Source of the DNA: Parvularculaceae bacterium
GTDB taxonomy: Bacteria > Pseudomonadota > Alphaproteobacteria > Caulobacterales > Parvularculaceae
Assembly (NCBI GenBank): GCA_013389125.1
Contig: JACADX010000313.1
Location: forward strand, 1-7,470
Direction: 5' to 3'
DNA: 7,470 nt
The first letter of the stretch is position 1. Every line of letters starts with the position of its first letter. The notes under the pieces were generated by a model that searched no databases, was not told the origin of the DNA, and saw only the letters and a program-made list of their open reading frames with translations. The position numbers and the translations under genes were made by a program. Positions 1 through 5,325 of the stretch are shown piece after piece.

Positions 1-278
1 ACGGCGTAGTCTGCGCCGTCGCCGGCTGCGCCCCCTGGGGCCGCATCGAAAAGAATGGCCGCGGCAGCGCCGTCCGCCGTGATGGGCGCTGGAACCGGCG
101 GCAATAGGCTGAGTTCGGGCGTCAGAAGTCGGAGCGCCGGCGCGAGCCAGAGAAGATAGGCCGCTTCCGGGCCGAATGCCTGCGCGATGGGCTTTCGCAC
201 GACCAGAACAACAAGAACAAGCGCCGCAACGGCAAGGGTCGTTTCCGCAAACCACTCGACAAAGTCACCGGCGATCAC
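1..278 (-). CDS. BlaR1/MecR1-like M56 membrane metallopeptidase, N-terminal part (runs off the left edge)
   Basis: The minus strand is open from a GTG at 278-276 to the window edge, about 92 codons without a stop. The start overlaps the end of the repressor gene (the GTG lies inside its last codons, 14 bp shared), typical of blaI-blaR type pairs. The peptide has a first hydrophobic segment (about residues 10-27, ending VVLVVRKP), then a polar turn with FGPEAAYLLWLAP (35-47) and RLLTPEL, the style of alphaproteobacterial M56 peptidase N termini. In this family the membrane protein senses a signal, often cell-wall or beta-lactam related, and triggers cleavage of the partner repressor by a zinc HExxH site. 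That site would lie beyond the window, so catalytic competence cannot be judged. The family call rests on the N-terminal style plus the adjacent BlaI gene. The ligand and target genes are unknown. Confidence 0.8.
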   Translation of the reverse strand, partial: MIAGDFVEWFAETTLAVAALVLVVLVVRKPIAQAFGPEAAYLLWLAPALRLLTPELSLLPPVPAPITADGAAAAILFDAAPGGAAGDGADYA

Positions 279-642
279 GTTTGAGCTCCTTCAGGATCGC
301 CTCAAGCTCGGCGATGTCGTCCTTTGTCAGACGTCCGCTGTCGGCGAGATTGGCGACAAGCGGCGCCGCGCGACCGTCGAACAATCTGTCCACGAAGGAT
401 TTCGCCGCGTTGCGCGCATAGGCGTCTTTCGACAGGATTGGCCGATAAAGGTAGCGCCGGCCGTCAGGGGCATGCGCGACGGCGCCTTTCTCGACAAGGC
501 GCGCGAGCAGCGTCTTGACCGTCTGCGCGCTCCAGTTCTTGCGGCGCTTGAGGCGCGCAGCCACCTCGGACGCGGCGGCGGGCGCAGCCTCCCAGAGCGC
601 GTCAAGCACTTCGAATTCTGCGTCGCTGATCTTTTCAGCCAT
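265..642 (-). CDS. BlaI/MecI/CopY-family winged-helix transcriptional repressor
   Basis: The 125-residue product has the length and layout of BlaI/MecI repressors. Residues 1-70 form the winged helix: a first helix (ISDAEFEVLDALWE, 5-18), a second helix (ASEVAARL), a recognition helix (WSAQTVKTLLARLVEKG, 37-53) and a wing ending in GRRYLYRPIL. The C-terminal part (about 78-120, with SFVDRLFDG and LTKDDIAELEAIL) is the dimerisation region, where the family is cleaved by its BlaR partner. Such proteins bind as dimers to TACA/TGTA palindromes and repress their own operon. Two palindromes of that type lie just upstream of this gene (658-669, 683-694). The start is the ATG at 642; its ribosome site is weak (GAGAG about 8 bases upstream). 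The gene overlaps the following M56 peptidase gene, so the two are surely cotranscribed. Regulation of a true beta-lactamase is not shown here; no such gene is in view. Confidence 0.92.
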   Translation of the reverse strand: MAEKISDAEFEVLDALWEAAPAAASEVAARLKRRKNWSAQTVKTLLARLVEKGAVAHAPDGRRYLYRPILSKDAYARNAAKSFVDRLFDGRAAPLVANLADSGRLTKDDIAELEAILKELKRDRR

Positions 643-655
643 GCGCGAGGCTCTC

Positions 656-671
656 GACTACGTATGTAGAC
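656..671. promoter_or_regulatory. BlaI-type operator, proximal (O1)
   Basis: The inverted repeat GACTAC-gtat-GTAGAC has six-base arms that pair perfectly around a four-base centre. Its core CTAC/GTAG (658-669) matches the TAC...GTA half-sites bound by BlaI/MecI dimers. It lies 14-29 bases upstream of the repressor start and downstream of both candidate -10 boxes, where a bound dimer would block elongation or open-complex formation. Binding by the adjacent repressor is inferred from position and symmetry. Confidence 0.68.
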
Positions 672-715
672 GCTAGGTTAGTCTACAATTGTAGTCAATA
701 CCGCTTCATCGTCAA
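670..715 (-). promoter_or_regulatory. Promoter region of the blaI-blaR-like operon (two overlapping candidates)
   Basis: Two sigma70-like arrangements are legible on the minus strand. Candidate A has TTGACT (698-693), a 17-base spacer and TAGCGT (675-670). Candidate B has TTGACG (715-710), a 16-base spacer and TACAAT (693-688), the better hexamer match. In A the distal operator sits in the spacer beside the -35 box. In B it covers the -10 box. Either way a BlaI dimer at the distal site would block polymerase. Which one is used cannot be decided by eye. Confidence 0.55.
681..696. promoter_or_regulatory. BlaI-type operator, distal (O2)
   Basis: CTACAATTGTAG (683-694) is a perfect 12-base palindrome containing the TACAnnTGTA core typical of BlaI/MecI operators. 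G681 and C696 add one more pair outside a single mismatch. Its centre is 25 bp from the centre of the proximal site, and the arms are the same in both (CTAC/GTAG), so this looks like a tandem operator. It overlaps the -35 of one candidate promoter and the -10 of the other. Confidence 0.75.
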
Positions 716-736
716 AAACCGGCCGCGCGTCGCGGC
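714..736 (-). terminator. Intrinsic terminator after the VIT-family transporter gene
   Basis: On the minus strand, 15 bases past the transporter stop codon, GCCGCG-acg-CGCGGC forms a six-pair all-GC stem with a three-base loop (736-722), followed by CGG and five T residues (718-714). This is a compact rho-independent terminator. It separates the transporter transcript from the repressor operon downstream on the same strand. The T tract overlaps the -35 box of promoter candidate B. Confidence 0.65.
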
Positions 737-751
737 TGAAGCGCCTGCGGA

Positions 752-1789
752 TCATGATGTCGAAACGCCGAAAAGGCTTCCGATGCCGAATGTCGCCGCG
801 CCGGCGAGGGCGCCGATCGCCAGCATCCTCGCGCCGCCCATGAAGGCGTTGCGCCCCGAAAAGAGGCTCATAACGGCGCCGACGCTGAAGAGCGCAAATC
901 CTGCGACTCCGGCGGCGAAAGGAACGGGCGCCGCGACGCCGATCAGGAACGGTAGGAGCGGCAATATCGCGCCGGCCGAAAATGAAAGGAAGGACCAGAG
1001 CGCCGCGCCGGCCGCTGATCCGAGATCGTCGGGATTAAGACCGAGTTCCTCGCGGGCGAGCGCGTCCAGCGCGGTTTTTGGATCAGCGATGAGCGTCTTG
1101 GCCATCGAACGCGCGTCCTCAATCGGCAGACCGCGCGCTTCGTAGATGAGCGCAAGCTCTTCAGCCTCTTCTTCCGGATAGAGCGCGAGTTCTTCCTTTT
1201 CCTGCGCGATCTGATGCTCGAACATCTCGCGCTGCGTCTTCATCGAGATGAATTCGCCCGCCGCCATCGAGAAGGCGCCGGCGAGTAGACCTGCAACGCC
1301 CGTCAAGAACACGACGTCGTTCGAAACCGCGGCGCCCGCCATGCCCAGGACGAGGCTGGTGTTCGAGACAAGGCCGTCATTGACGCCGAATATGGCGGCG
1401 CGCAGCGACCCACCGCCGGCGCCGCGATGGCGCGCTCCGATCTCCGCCGTCGAGGTCGGCATCGGATGCATCCCGGCGCGAAGCTTTCCGGAATAGACGG
1501 AAAGGCCGCGGACCTTCATCGCCGCGAGCGCCATTTTCATCTGGCGCGGCCCGAAAGCGGCAAGAAGCAGCCGCACGACCCTGGCGCGAGGGCCAGGCGA
1601 ATAGGCGCCGGCTATCGAGAATTCCCGCGCGATGATCGCGGCCTGTTCGCCGCTTTCCGCGGCGAGCCGCTCGAAAAGCCGTCGGATTGCCGGGTCTTTT
1701 TCTTCCTTCGCAACTGCCGCGGTGAGATAGGCGGCGGTCATCTCATTGCGCCAGCGATCCTGGGGATGATCTTTCCTTCCAAGCGTCAT
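752..1789 (-). CDS. VIT1/CCC1-family iron/manganese transporter with N-terminal ferritin-like domain
   Basis: The 345-residue inner-membrane protein has two parts. Residues about 10-105 resemble the ferritin-like domain often fused in front of bacterial CCC1 proteins (RWRNE, then AKEEKDP, later RGLSVYSG). From residue 125 comes the VIT membrane domain: GGSLRAAIFGVNDGLVSNTSLVLGM (first helix, with the conserved Asp 138), then a helix with AGAFSMAAGEFISM, a charged Glu-rich cytoplasmic stretch (about 185-255, the metal-binding region in this family), and three further hydrophobic helices to the C terminus. Family members move Fe2+ or Mn2+ out of the cytoplasm. An in-frame ATG exists further upstream at 1852, but the ATG at 1789 is preferred: GGAAGG lies about 10 bases before it and homology starts after it. 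The N-terminal domain seems to have lost several di-iron ligands (see findings). The gene is divergent from the amidohydrolase and ends at its own terminator. Confidence 0.9.
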   Translation of the reverse strand: MTLGRKDHPQDRWRNEMTAAYLTAAVAKEEKDPAIRRLFERLAAESGEQAAIIAREFSIAGAYSPGPRARVVRLLLAAFGPRQMKMALAAMKVRGLSVYSGKLRAGMHPMPTSTAEIGARHRGAGGGSLRAAIFGVNDGLVSNTSLVLGMAGAAVSNDVVFLTGVAGLLAGAFSMAAGEFISMKTQREMFEHQIAQEKEELALYPEEEAEELALIYEARGLPIEDARSMAKTLIADPKTALDALAREELGLNPDDLGSAAGAALWSFLSFSAGAILPLLPFLIGVAAPVPFAAGVAGFALFSVGAVMSLFSGRNAFMGGARMLAIGALAGAATFGIGSLFGVSTS

Positions 1790-1854
1790 GTGCGCGGCCC
1801 TTCCGGTTTGCGGCGAAATCCGTACCATGCCGCGACTCGGGGTGAGGGGCATTC
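1790..1854. promoter_or_regulatory. Divergent intergenic region between transporter and amidohydrolase
   Basis: These 65 bases separate the two divergent start codons and must carry at least part of both promoters. The ribosome sites are clear: GGAAGG for the minus-strand transporter, and GAGGGG five bases before the plus-strand ATG at 1855. I see no convincing -35/-10 pair and no palindrome in either direction, so promoter positions are not called. Either promoter may extend into the opposite gene. Confidence 0.5.
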
Positions 1855-3465
1855 ATGCGTTTTCCGGCGTTGGCGGCGGCGGTTTTTTGGGGACAGGCGG
1901 CGGCGCTTCCTGCGGGCGTCGAGGCGAGAAACGACGGGCAAGGGCCCTACCAAAGCCTGGTCATACGCGGCGCAACGCTGATTGACGGCTCGGGCGCGCC
2001 GCCGTTTGGGCCGGTCGACGTCGTCGTCGAGAACAATCGCATCAAAGCGATTGTGCCCGTCGGCGCGCCGGGCCTTCCGATCAAGGAGGAGGGCCGGCCC
2101 GCCAAGGGCGCCCGCGAGATCGACGCGACCGGCAAATATCTCCTGCCCGGATTCATCAATCTTCACGGCCATATCCACTCCTACGGCACGGGACAGGACG
2201 TGCCGCCGGACTACGTCTTCAAGCTATGGCTGACGCACGGGATCACGACGGTGCGCGAAGTCGGCAACGACAAGGGCGCCGAATTCACCGCGGAACTTGC
2301 AAGGGCGAGCGCGAAGAACGCGATCGATGCGCCGCGCATCTATTCCTACCCGTTTTTCGGAAGCTTCGGGTCCGACGCCGTTGATACGCCGGACGAGGCG
2401 CGCGATCAGATTCGCCGGTTCAAGAAGGCGGGCGCCTGGGGCGTGAAATTCTTCAGCGGGCCGGAAGAGGTCCTTTGGGCCGCATTCGACGAGGCGAATA
2501 ATCAAAAGCTCAAGACGACGATGCACCATGCGCAGCTCGCCGTCGCCCACGCGGACGTGCTCGACACGTCGGCGCATGGCCTCGATTCCATGGAGCACTG
2601 GTACGGCCTTCCTGAAGCGCTCTTCGACGACAAGGCGCTGCAGGATTATCCGGTCGATTACAACTATTCCGACGAACAGCACCGCTTCGGAGAGGCTGGA
2701 AAACTCTGGTCGCAGGCGGCAGGCCCCGGAACCGAGCGCTGGAATTATGTGCGAGACACGCTCCTTGAGCGGAATTTCGCGATCATTCCGACCTTCACCA
2801 TCTATCTTTCAAGCCGCGACTGGATGCGGGCGCGGCGCGCCGAATGGCATGACGAATATACAATGCCTTCGCTTTGGAAATTTTACTCGCCGGACAGGAA
2901 TGCGCACGGCTCCTACTGGTTCGACTGGGGAACCGAGCAGGAAGCGGCCTGGCGCGACAATTACCGGCGCTGGATGACGTTCATCAACGAATACAAGAAC
3001 AAGGGCGGCAAGATCGGCGTCGGCGAGGACGCTGGCTACATCTATTCGACCTACGGCTTCGGGTTCGTCCAGGAGCTCGAACTCCTGCGCGAGGCGGGAT
3101 TCCATCCGCTGGAGGCGCTTCGAGCGGCGACGCTCGACGGCGCGCGCATTCTCGGCGCCGAAAGCGACATCGGATCGGTGCAGGTCGGAAAGAAGGCCGA
3201 TCTTGTGATCGTCGCGGAAAACCCCGTCGCCAATCTCAAGGTTCTATACGCCAGCGGGCATATCAAGCTTGATCCCGCGACCAATAAGCCTGTCCTGGTC
3301 GGCGGCGTCGAAACGGTCATCAAGGACGGAATCGTTTACGATGCGAAAGCGCTCGCCGCGGAAGTGCGAGCCATGGTCGCCGCCGAAAAAGAAAAAGCCG
3401 GCATTGCGCCGGGGCCGATGCCGATCGTCGATTTCAAGTTTGAACGCAAGGAGTCCGCACAATGA
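1855..3465 (+). CDS. Exported metal-dependent amidohydrolase (imidazolonepropionase-like)
   Basis: The 536-residue product is an amidohydrolase-superfamily enzyme. The beta-sandwich (LVIRGATLIDGSG...) comes first, then PGFINLHGHIH with the HxH metal pair (H104, H106), TTVREVGND, a Lys in GVKFFSG (K198, candidate bridging lysine), H225 in MHHAQ, H248 in SMEHWYG and D392 in GVGEDAG. The C terminus has the usual AATLDGARILG and GKKADLVIV motifs. At over 530 residues it is longer than typical imidazolonepropionase-like members, owing to a Trp/Tyr-rich stretch at about 255-385. The N terminus (Leu/Ala-rich, VEA at 22-24) looks like an export signal, weaker than those of the other two exported proteins. 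The start is fixed by a TGA at 1843-1845 just upstream in frame and by GAGGGG before the ATG. The substrate is probably an amide, peptide or cyclic amide, unproven. It overlaps the M20 gene by four bases, so they likely act together. Confidence 0.9.
   Translation: MRFPALAAAVFWGQAAALPAGVEARNDGQGPYQSLVIRGATLIDGSGAPPFGPVDVVVENNRIKAIVPVGAPGLPIKEEGRPAKGAREIDATGKYLLPGFINLHGHIHSYGTGQDVPPDYVFKLWLTHGITTVREVGNDKGAEFTAELARASAKNAIDAPRIYSYPFFGSFGSDAVDTPDEARDQIRRFKKAGAWGVKFFSGPEEVLWAAFDEANNQKLKTTMHHAQLAVAHADVLDTSAHGLDSMEHWYGLPEALFDDKALQDYPVDYNYSDEQHRFGEAGKLWSQAAGPGTERWNYVRDTLLERNFAIIPTFTIYLSSRDWMRARRAEWHDEYTMPSLWKFYSPDRNAHGSYWFDWGTEQEAAWRDNYRRWMTFINEYKNKGGKIGVGEDAGYIYSTYGFGFVQELELLREAGFHPLEALRAATLDGARILGAESDIGSVQVGKKADLVIVAENPVANLKVLYASGHIKLDPATNKPVLVGGVETVIKDGIVYDAKALAAEVRAMVAAEKEKAGIAPGPMPIVDFKFERKESAQ
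3448..3453 (+). promoter_or_regulatory. Ribosome binding site of the M20 gene inside the amidohydrolase end
   Basis: AAGGAG lies eight bases before the ATG at 3462, within the last codons of the amidohydrolase. With the ATGA stop/start overlap at 3462-3465 it indicates translational coupling of the two enzymes and fixes the M20 start. Confidence 0.85.
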
Positions 3466-4844
3466 AGAATCTGTATCTTGCAGCAGCCGCAGCCATTTCG
3501 CTTGCAGCGCCGGCGGGCGCCGAGGACAAGGCCCTCGCCGACGCCGTCGCGGCGGACTACCCGTTCGTGTTTGAACTTTATAAGCACTTCCACCAGAATC
3601 CCGAACTCTCGTTCAAGGAAGTCGAAACGTCAAAGCGCCTCGCCGCTGAGCTCAAGGCGCTGGGGTTTGAGGTGACGACCGGGGTCGGCGACAAATGGAC
3701 GAAAGAGAAGGCGAGAGCGGACGCCGGGAAGCTCCATCAGGGCGTCGGCGGGTACGGCGTCGTCGCCGTCATGCGCAACGGCGAAGGTCCGGTCTTGATG
3801 ATGCGCGCCGACATGGACGCGCTCCCGCTCGAAGAGAAAACCGGCGTTCCCTATTCGAGCAAGGCGAAATCGGCTGACTACAAGGGGCAGGCGGCGCCGG
3901 TCATGCACGCCTGCGCGCATGACAGCCACATGGCGATCCTCGTCGGCGCCGCGCGCCGGCTTACGACGATGAAGGATCAGTGGCGCGGAACGCTTGTCCT
4001 GATCGGCCAGCCAGCCTAGGAAATCGGCCTTGGCGCGACGGCGATGTTGAGCGACGGGCTCTATTCGAAGTTTCCCAAACCCGATTATGTCATCGCCGAG
4101 CACACGTCCGGCTGGGACCCCGCCGGCGCGGTGACCTACACGCCCGGCTATACGCTCGCCAACGTCGACAGCGTCGACATCATCGTCAAAGGCGTCGGAA
4201 CGCACGGCTCGGCGCCGCACACGGGAAAGGATCCGATCATGATCGGCGCGCAAATCGTCGCCGCGCTCCAGACGATGATCTCGCGTGAAACCAATCCGCT
4301 CGATTCCGGCGTCGTGACGGTCGGCTCGTTCCAGGCCGGCTACAAGCACAACATCATCCCGGACGAGGCGCAGCTCAAGATCACCGTTCGCTCCTACAAG
4401 GACGAAGTGCGCCAGCATCTCCTTGACGGCATCAAGCGCATCGCGTTGGCGCAGGCCCAGTCGGCCGGTTTGCCGGCGAACCTGATGCCGGAAGTGAAGA
4501 TTGAAAAGGACTACACGCCGGCGACCTACAACAATCCCGAGCTGACAACGCGGGTCATGGGCGCCGTCGCACGAAGCATCGGCGATGAACGCGTTTACGA
4601 ACGCGATCCAAGCATGGGCGGCGAGGATTTCAGCCAGTACGGCAGAACGGCAGACAAGATCCCGACCGTCATCATGTGGGTCGGCGGGCTTGATCCCGCG
4701 GCTTATCGCGCCGGCGTTGACGGAACAGGCCCCATTCCGCCCGGCAATCATTCGCCGCTTTTTGCGCCGGCGCCGGAACCGACCCTCAAGACCGGCGTGC
4801 AAGCGATGACCGCTGCGGCGCTCGAACTCTTGAGGAAGAATTAG
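3462..4844 (+). pseudogene. Exported M20-family amidohydrolase/aminoacylase interrupted by an in-frame TAG at the catalytic Glu codon
   Basis: One frame encodes a full-length M20 enzyme of 460 codons, broken only by TAG at codon 186 (4017-4019). Before the break: a signal peptide (MKNLYLAAAAA..., cleavage near AGA-E21), ADMDALP (D117, D119) and HACAHD (149-154, metal ligands C151 and H153 by family analogy). The break falls in GQPA-stop-EIGLGA, where M20 enzymes have QPAEE. After it: the metal Glu E187, AEHTSGW (H214), the dimerisation-domain GTHGSAPHTGKDP (H248, H253), MGGEDF (385-390) and NHSPLF (H430). The upstream part alone (185 residues) lacks half the active site. The downstream part could start at ATG 4044 but has no good ribosome site. 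There are no frameshifts or other stops, so the lesion is very recent, a base error, or read through. Family members hydrolyse N-acyl amino acids, hippurate-like amides or dipeptides. It is coupled to the amidohydrolase upstream. Confidence 0.85.
4017..4019 (+). other. In-frame amber codon replacing the general-base Glu of the M20 enzyme
   Basis: The codons read CAG CCA GCC TAG GAA ATC. In the family this is Gln-Pro-Ala-Glu-Glu, the first Glu being the general base and the second a metal ligand (Glu175 and Glu176 in carboxypeptidase G2). A single G-to-T change from GAG gives TAG. The same gene ends in TAG at 4842-4844, and a second in-frame TAG follows at 4869-4871, so amber is used as an ordinary stop here. 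Confidence 0.9.
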
Positions 4845-4862
4845 GAAGGTCGCTCGCGGGCG

Positions 4863-4881
4863 TTTGCTTAGAATTTGCTTA
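4863..4881. repeat. Short direct repeat TTTGCTTA, two copies
   Basis: TTTGCTTA occurs at 4863-4870 and again at 4874-4881, start to start 11 bases, about one helical turn. It lies just past the M20 stop codon. Such spacing can suit a DNA-binding protein, but eight bases twice in an AT-richer patch may be chance. Confidence 0.35.
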
Positions 4882-5007
4882 TGTTTTTTGGCGGTGGGCA
4901 AGAACCCACGCGCTGATTCGCGGACGCGACGAACGTCCATGAACTTGGAATAATCGGAACGACGGACTCGGACTTTTGCAGTGAATCTCTAATTGCTGCG
5001 CCTGCAC

Positions 5008-5032
5008 AACCGCTGTCGATTTCGCAGCGGTT
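5008..5032. other. Perfect 8-bp inverted repeat (hairpin)
   Basis: AACCGCTG (5008-5015) and CAGCGGTT (5025-5032) pair perfectly around a nine-base loop. It could end transcription from the M20 operon or be part of a leader, but no U tract follows in either direction, so it is not called as a terminator. Confidence 0.45.
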
Positions 5033-5114
5033 CTATTGCCGACTACGCAATGGCCGCCGCCGCATCCCCTTCCTTGAATTACGCATTTGGGGAGAGACCA
5101 AAAAATCCCGTGAA

Positions 5115-5144
5115 TTGACGTCGCGCGATGAATGGCGATGTAGT
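5115..5144 (+). promoter_or_regulatory. Possible promoter for the secreted peptidase gene
   Basis: TTGACG at 5115-5120 matches five of six -35 bases. The -10 is uncertain: TGTAGT (5139-5144) sits at an 18-base spacer, and TAGTAT (5141-5146) at 20. The site is about 180 bases before the start codon. Only the -35 box is persuasive. Confidence 0.3.
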
Positions 5145-5310
5145 ATGCACGGGGCTATGGGGAGTTGGGTTGGACGTTGCAGTGCGCTTGCGGGCCGGGT
5201 TTTGCGGCCTTGCGGATTTGCATCGCGGCCTGCCGTTTTTCATCGACATAAGCGGAACCGACGCGCCCTGATCTGGTGAAGTTGCGTGCCTATCAAGTCC
5301 TTTCAACATG

Positions 5311-5316
5311 AGGGAG
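5311..5316 (+). promoter_or_regulatory. Ribosome binding site of the secreted peptidase gene
   Basis: AGGGAG lies nine bases before the ATG at 5326, and an in-frame TAA (5317-5319) immediately follows it. Together they fix the start codon of the peptidase gene, because no longer N terminus is possible. Confidence 0.85.
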
Positions 5317-5325
5317 TAATCGACC

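Larger units (their letters stand above)
4845..5325. other. Gene-free region between the M20 gene and the secreted peptidase gene
   Basis: This stretch of about 480 bases has no convincing gene on either strand. The open frames in it are short or run antisense into the peptidase start, with no ribosome site or recognisable protein. It holds a short direct repeat (4863-4881), a small hairpin GTGGG-caagaa-CCCAC (4894-4909), an 8-bp hairpin (5008-5032), a possible promoter (5115-5144) and a GGCCG/CGGCC hairpin (5193-5209) flanked by three copies of TTGCGG (5188, 5202, 5210). No intrinsic terminator with a U tract is visible after the M20 gene. The peptidase mRNA would have a leader of roughly 170 bases if the candidate promoter is right. 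Confidence 0.6.

Noticed and set aside
187..669. Plus-strand open frame of 160 codons opposite the repressor
   Set aside because: It is the antisense shadow of the BlaI-type gene and the M56 start, with no recognisable domain.
1790..1852. Upstream ATG at 1852 as the start of the VIT transporter (21 extra residues)
   Set aside because: The extra residues resemble neither a signal nor the ferritin-like domain, and the ATG at 1789 has the better ribosome site (GGAAGG).
1427..1981. Plus-strand open frame across the transporter start and the amidohydrolase start
   Set aside because: It overlaps two well-supported genes, is Arg-rich and has no family resemblance.
4017..4019. Pyrrolysine or general amber reassignment as explanation for the internal TAG
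   Set aside because: The gene's own end uses TAG and another TAG follows in frame at 4869, nothing in the window suggests pyrrolysine machinery, and the bacterium looks like an ordinary alphaproteobacterium.
4894..4909. GTGGG/CCCAC hairpin as the terminator of the M20 operon
   Set aside because: The T run (4884-4889) precedes the hairpin rather than following it, and on the other strand it would be an A run, so it does not fit an intrinsic terminator.
3630..4940. Long open frame on the minus strand (436 codons) antisense to the M20 gene
   Set aside because: It is Arg/Asp-rich with no recognisable motif, and the plus strand encodes clear M20 motifs across it. It is a shadow frame of GC-rich codon usage.
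5157..5279. Small frame of 40 codons (starts MGSWVGRC) in the gene-free region
   Set aside because: It has no proper ribosome site, is Arg-rich and shows no signal peptide or motif.
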